Below, one piece after another: positions 14,422 through 14,981 of a DNA stretch of 14,981 bases (the stretch's first letter is position 1; every line of letters begins with the position of its first letter). Below the pieces are notes generated by a model. It saw nothing but the letters and a program-made list of their open reading frames with translations. It was not told the DNA's origin and made no database searches. The stretch comes from SCUN01 sp964343975 (GTDB lineage Bacteria > Acidobacteriota > Vicinamibacteria > Vicinamibacterales > SCN-69-37), in the NCBI GenBank assembly GCA_964343975.1, contig CAYFLU010000079.1, positions 1-14,981 on the forward strand, in the 5' to 3' direction. Made by a program: the position numbers and the translations under genes.

Positions 14422-14981
14422 ATGTCACATCCGCATACGCTCGGCGAGCTGCTGAGTTCGCCTTCGGGGCGGACGCGTCGCTCGGTGAAAGACGAGATGC
14501 GCGCCAACCTGATCGCGCGCCTCCAGTCCGGCGCGCCGCTCTTCCCCGGCATCGTCGGCTACGACGACACGGTCGTGCCGCAGATCGTCAATGCCGTGCT
14601 GTCGAAGCACAACTTCATCCTGCTGGGCCTGCGCGGCCAGTCGAAGACACGCATGCTGCGCGCGCTCACGGATCTGCTCGACGCCGAGATCCCGGTGATG
14701 CCCGGTTGCGAAATCCACGACGACCCGCGCGCGCCCTTGTGCGCGGCATGCAAGGCCCGCATCGCGCGCGATGGCGACGAGACGCCGATTGCGTGGCTGG
14801 CGCGCGACCGCCGGTATGTGGAAAAGCTCGCGACGCCCGACGTGACGATCGCCGACATGATCGGCGACCTCGACCCGATCAAGGCCGCGCGCTCAGGCCT
14901 CGAACTCGGCGATGAGCTGACGATGCATTACGGGTTGATCCCGCGCGCGAACCGCGGCATCTTCGCGATCAACGAACTGCC
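14422..14981 (+). CDS. ChlI/MoxR-like AAA+ ATPase (magnesium-chelatase-type), N-terminal part only
   Basis: The frame is open from the ATG at 14422 to the right edge, 186 residues plus two bases. FPGIVGYDDTVVPQIVNAVL (41-60) leads into a Walker A motif GLRGQSKT (69-76, K75 and T76 contacting ATP). After it come CEIHDDP with C96, a CAAC pair (C107, C110), LATPDVTIADMIGDLDPIK (136-154) and HYGLIPRANRGIFAINEL (169-186), the usual approach to the Walker B region, which is cut off. This matches bacterial AAA+ proteins annotated as magnesium chelatase ChlI-like or sigma-54-interacting ATPases. They often pair with a VWA-domain partner and act as chaperone-like remodelers, not in chlorophyll synthesis. 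Whether a VWA gene follows cannot be seen. The three cysteines could bind a metal (inference). The start is almost head to head with the phosphodiesterase gene. Confidence 0.85.
   Translation, partial: MSHPHTLGELLSSPSGRTRRSVKDEMRANLIARLQSGAPLFPGIVGYDDTVVPQIVNAVLSKHNFILLGLRGQSKTRMLRALTDLLDAEIPVMPGCEIHDDPRAPLCAACKARIARDGDETPIAWLARDRRYVEKLATPDVTIADMIGDLDPIKAARSGLELGDELTMHYGLIPRANRGIFAINEL

Noticed and set aside
1..14981. CRISPR array, tRNA, rRNA, insertion sequence or phage genes
   Set aside because: No spaced direct repeats, no cloverleaf or rRNA sequence noticed, no transposase or integrase motifs, and no terminal inverted repeats with target duplications seen on reading both strands.

Overview
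This is a GC-rich, gene-dense chromosomal window with nine protein-coding genes. All are ordinary bacterial families, and I see no mobile element, tRNA, rRNA or CRISPR array. The mix is a secreted multi-Asp-box (BNR) propeller protein, a secreted M28 peptidase with a Gly/Ala-rich insert, a small secreted 'GCL' protein and a ChlI-like AAA+ ATPase, together with a homodimeric pyruvate dehydrogenase. It suggests a member of the Acidobacteriota, perhaps Vicinamibacteria-like. That placement is inferred from gene style and base composition, not from a marker gene.

Layout from left to right. A minus-strand gene for a sortilin/BNR-type beta-propeller exoprotein runs off the left edge (3-2444). It diverges from tex, a nucleic-acid-binding transcription accessory protein (2541-4838, plus). 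Tex converges with a minus-strand gene for a winged-helix AlkZ/YcaQ-like protein, a putative DNA glycosylase (4850-5935). Upstream of that on the same strand is a small secreted protein of 111 residues (5985-6320). A gene-free stretch of about 280 bp follows, holding a strong palindrome and the terminator of the next operon.

The centre is a minus-strand operon encoding the whole pyruvate dehydrogenase complex in the order aceE (E1, 9390-12083), aceF (E2, 8034-9374), lpdA (E3, 6600-8024). Gaps are 15 and 9 bp. A TACAAT box lies upstream of aceE and a 12-bp-stem hairpin plus T-tract lies after lpdA. The three products convert pyruvate to acetyl-CoA: E1 decarboxylates, E2 carries the lipoyl arm and transfers acetyl, and E3 reoxidises the lipoyl group with NAD+.

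Upstream of the operon, on the same strand, are a secreted M28 metallopeptidase with its own TATACT box and terminator (12193-13584) and a glycerophosphodiester phosphodiesterase (about 13616-14398). The latter diverges almost head to head from a ChlI/MoxR-like AAA+ ATPase that runs off the right edge (14422-14981, plus).

I did not find a previously undescribed system. The items most worth a second look are regulatory or structural: a 10-bp hairpin that includes the start-codon edge of the AlkZ-like gene, a three-codon mini-ORF overlapping the aceE start, the abutting terminator and promoter before the pdh operon, possible leaderless starts of tex and the ChlI-like gene, and the QAQ motif of the AlkZ-like protein.
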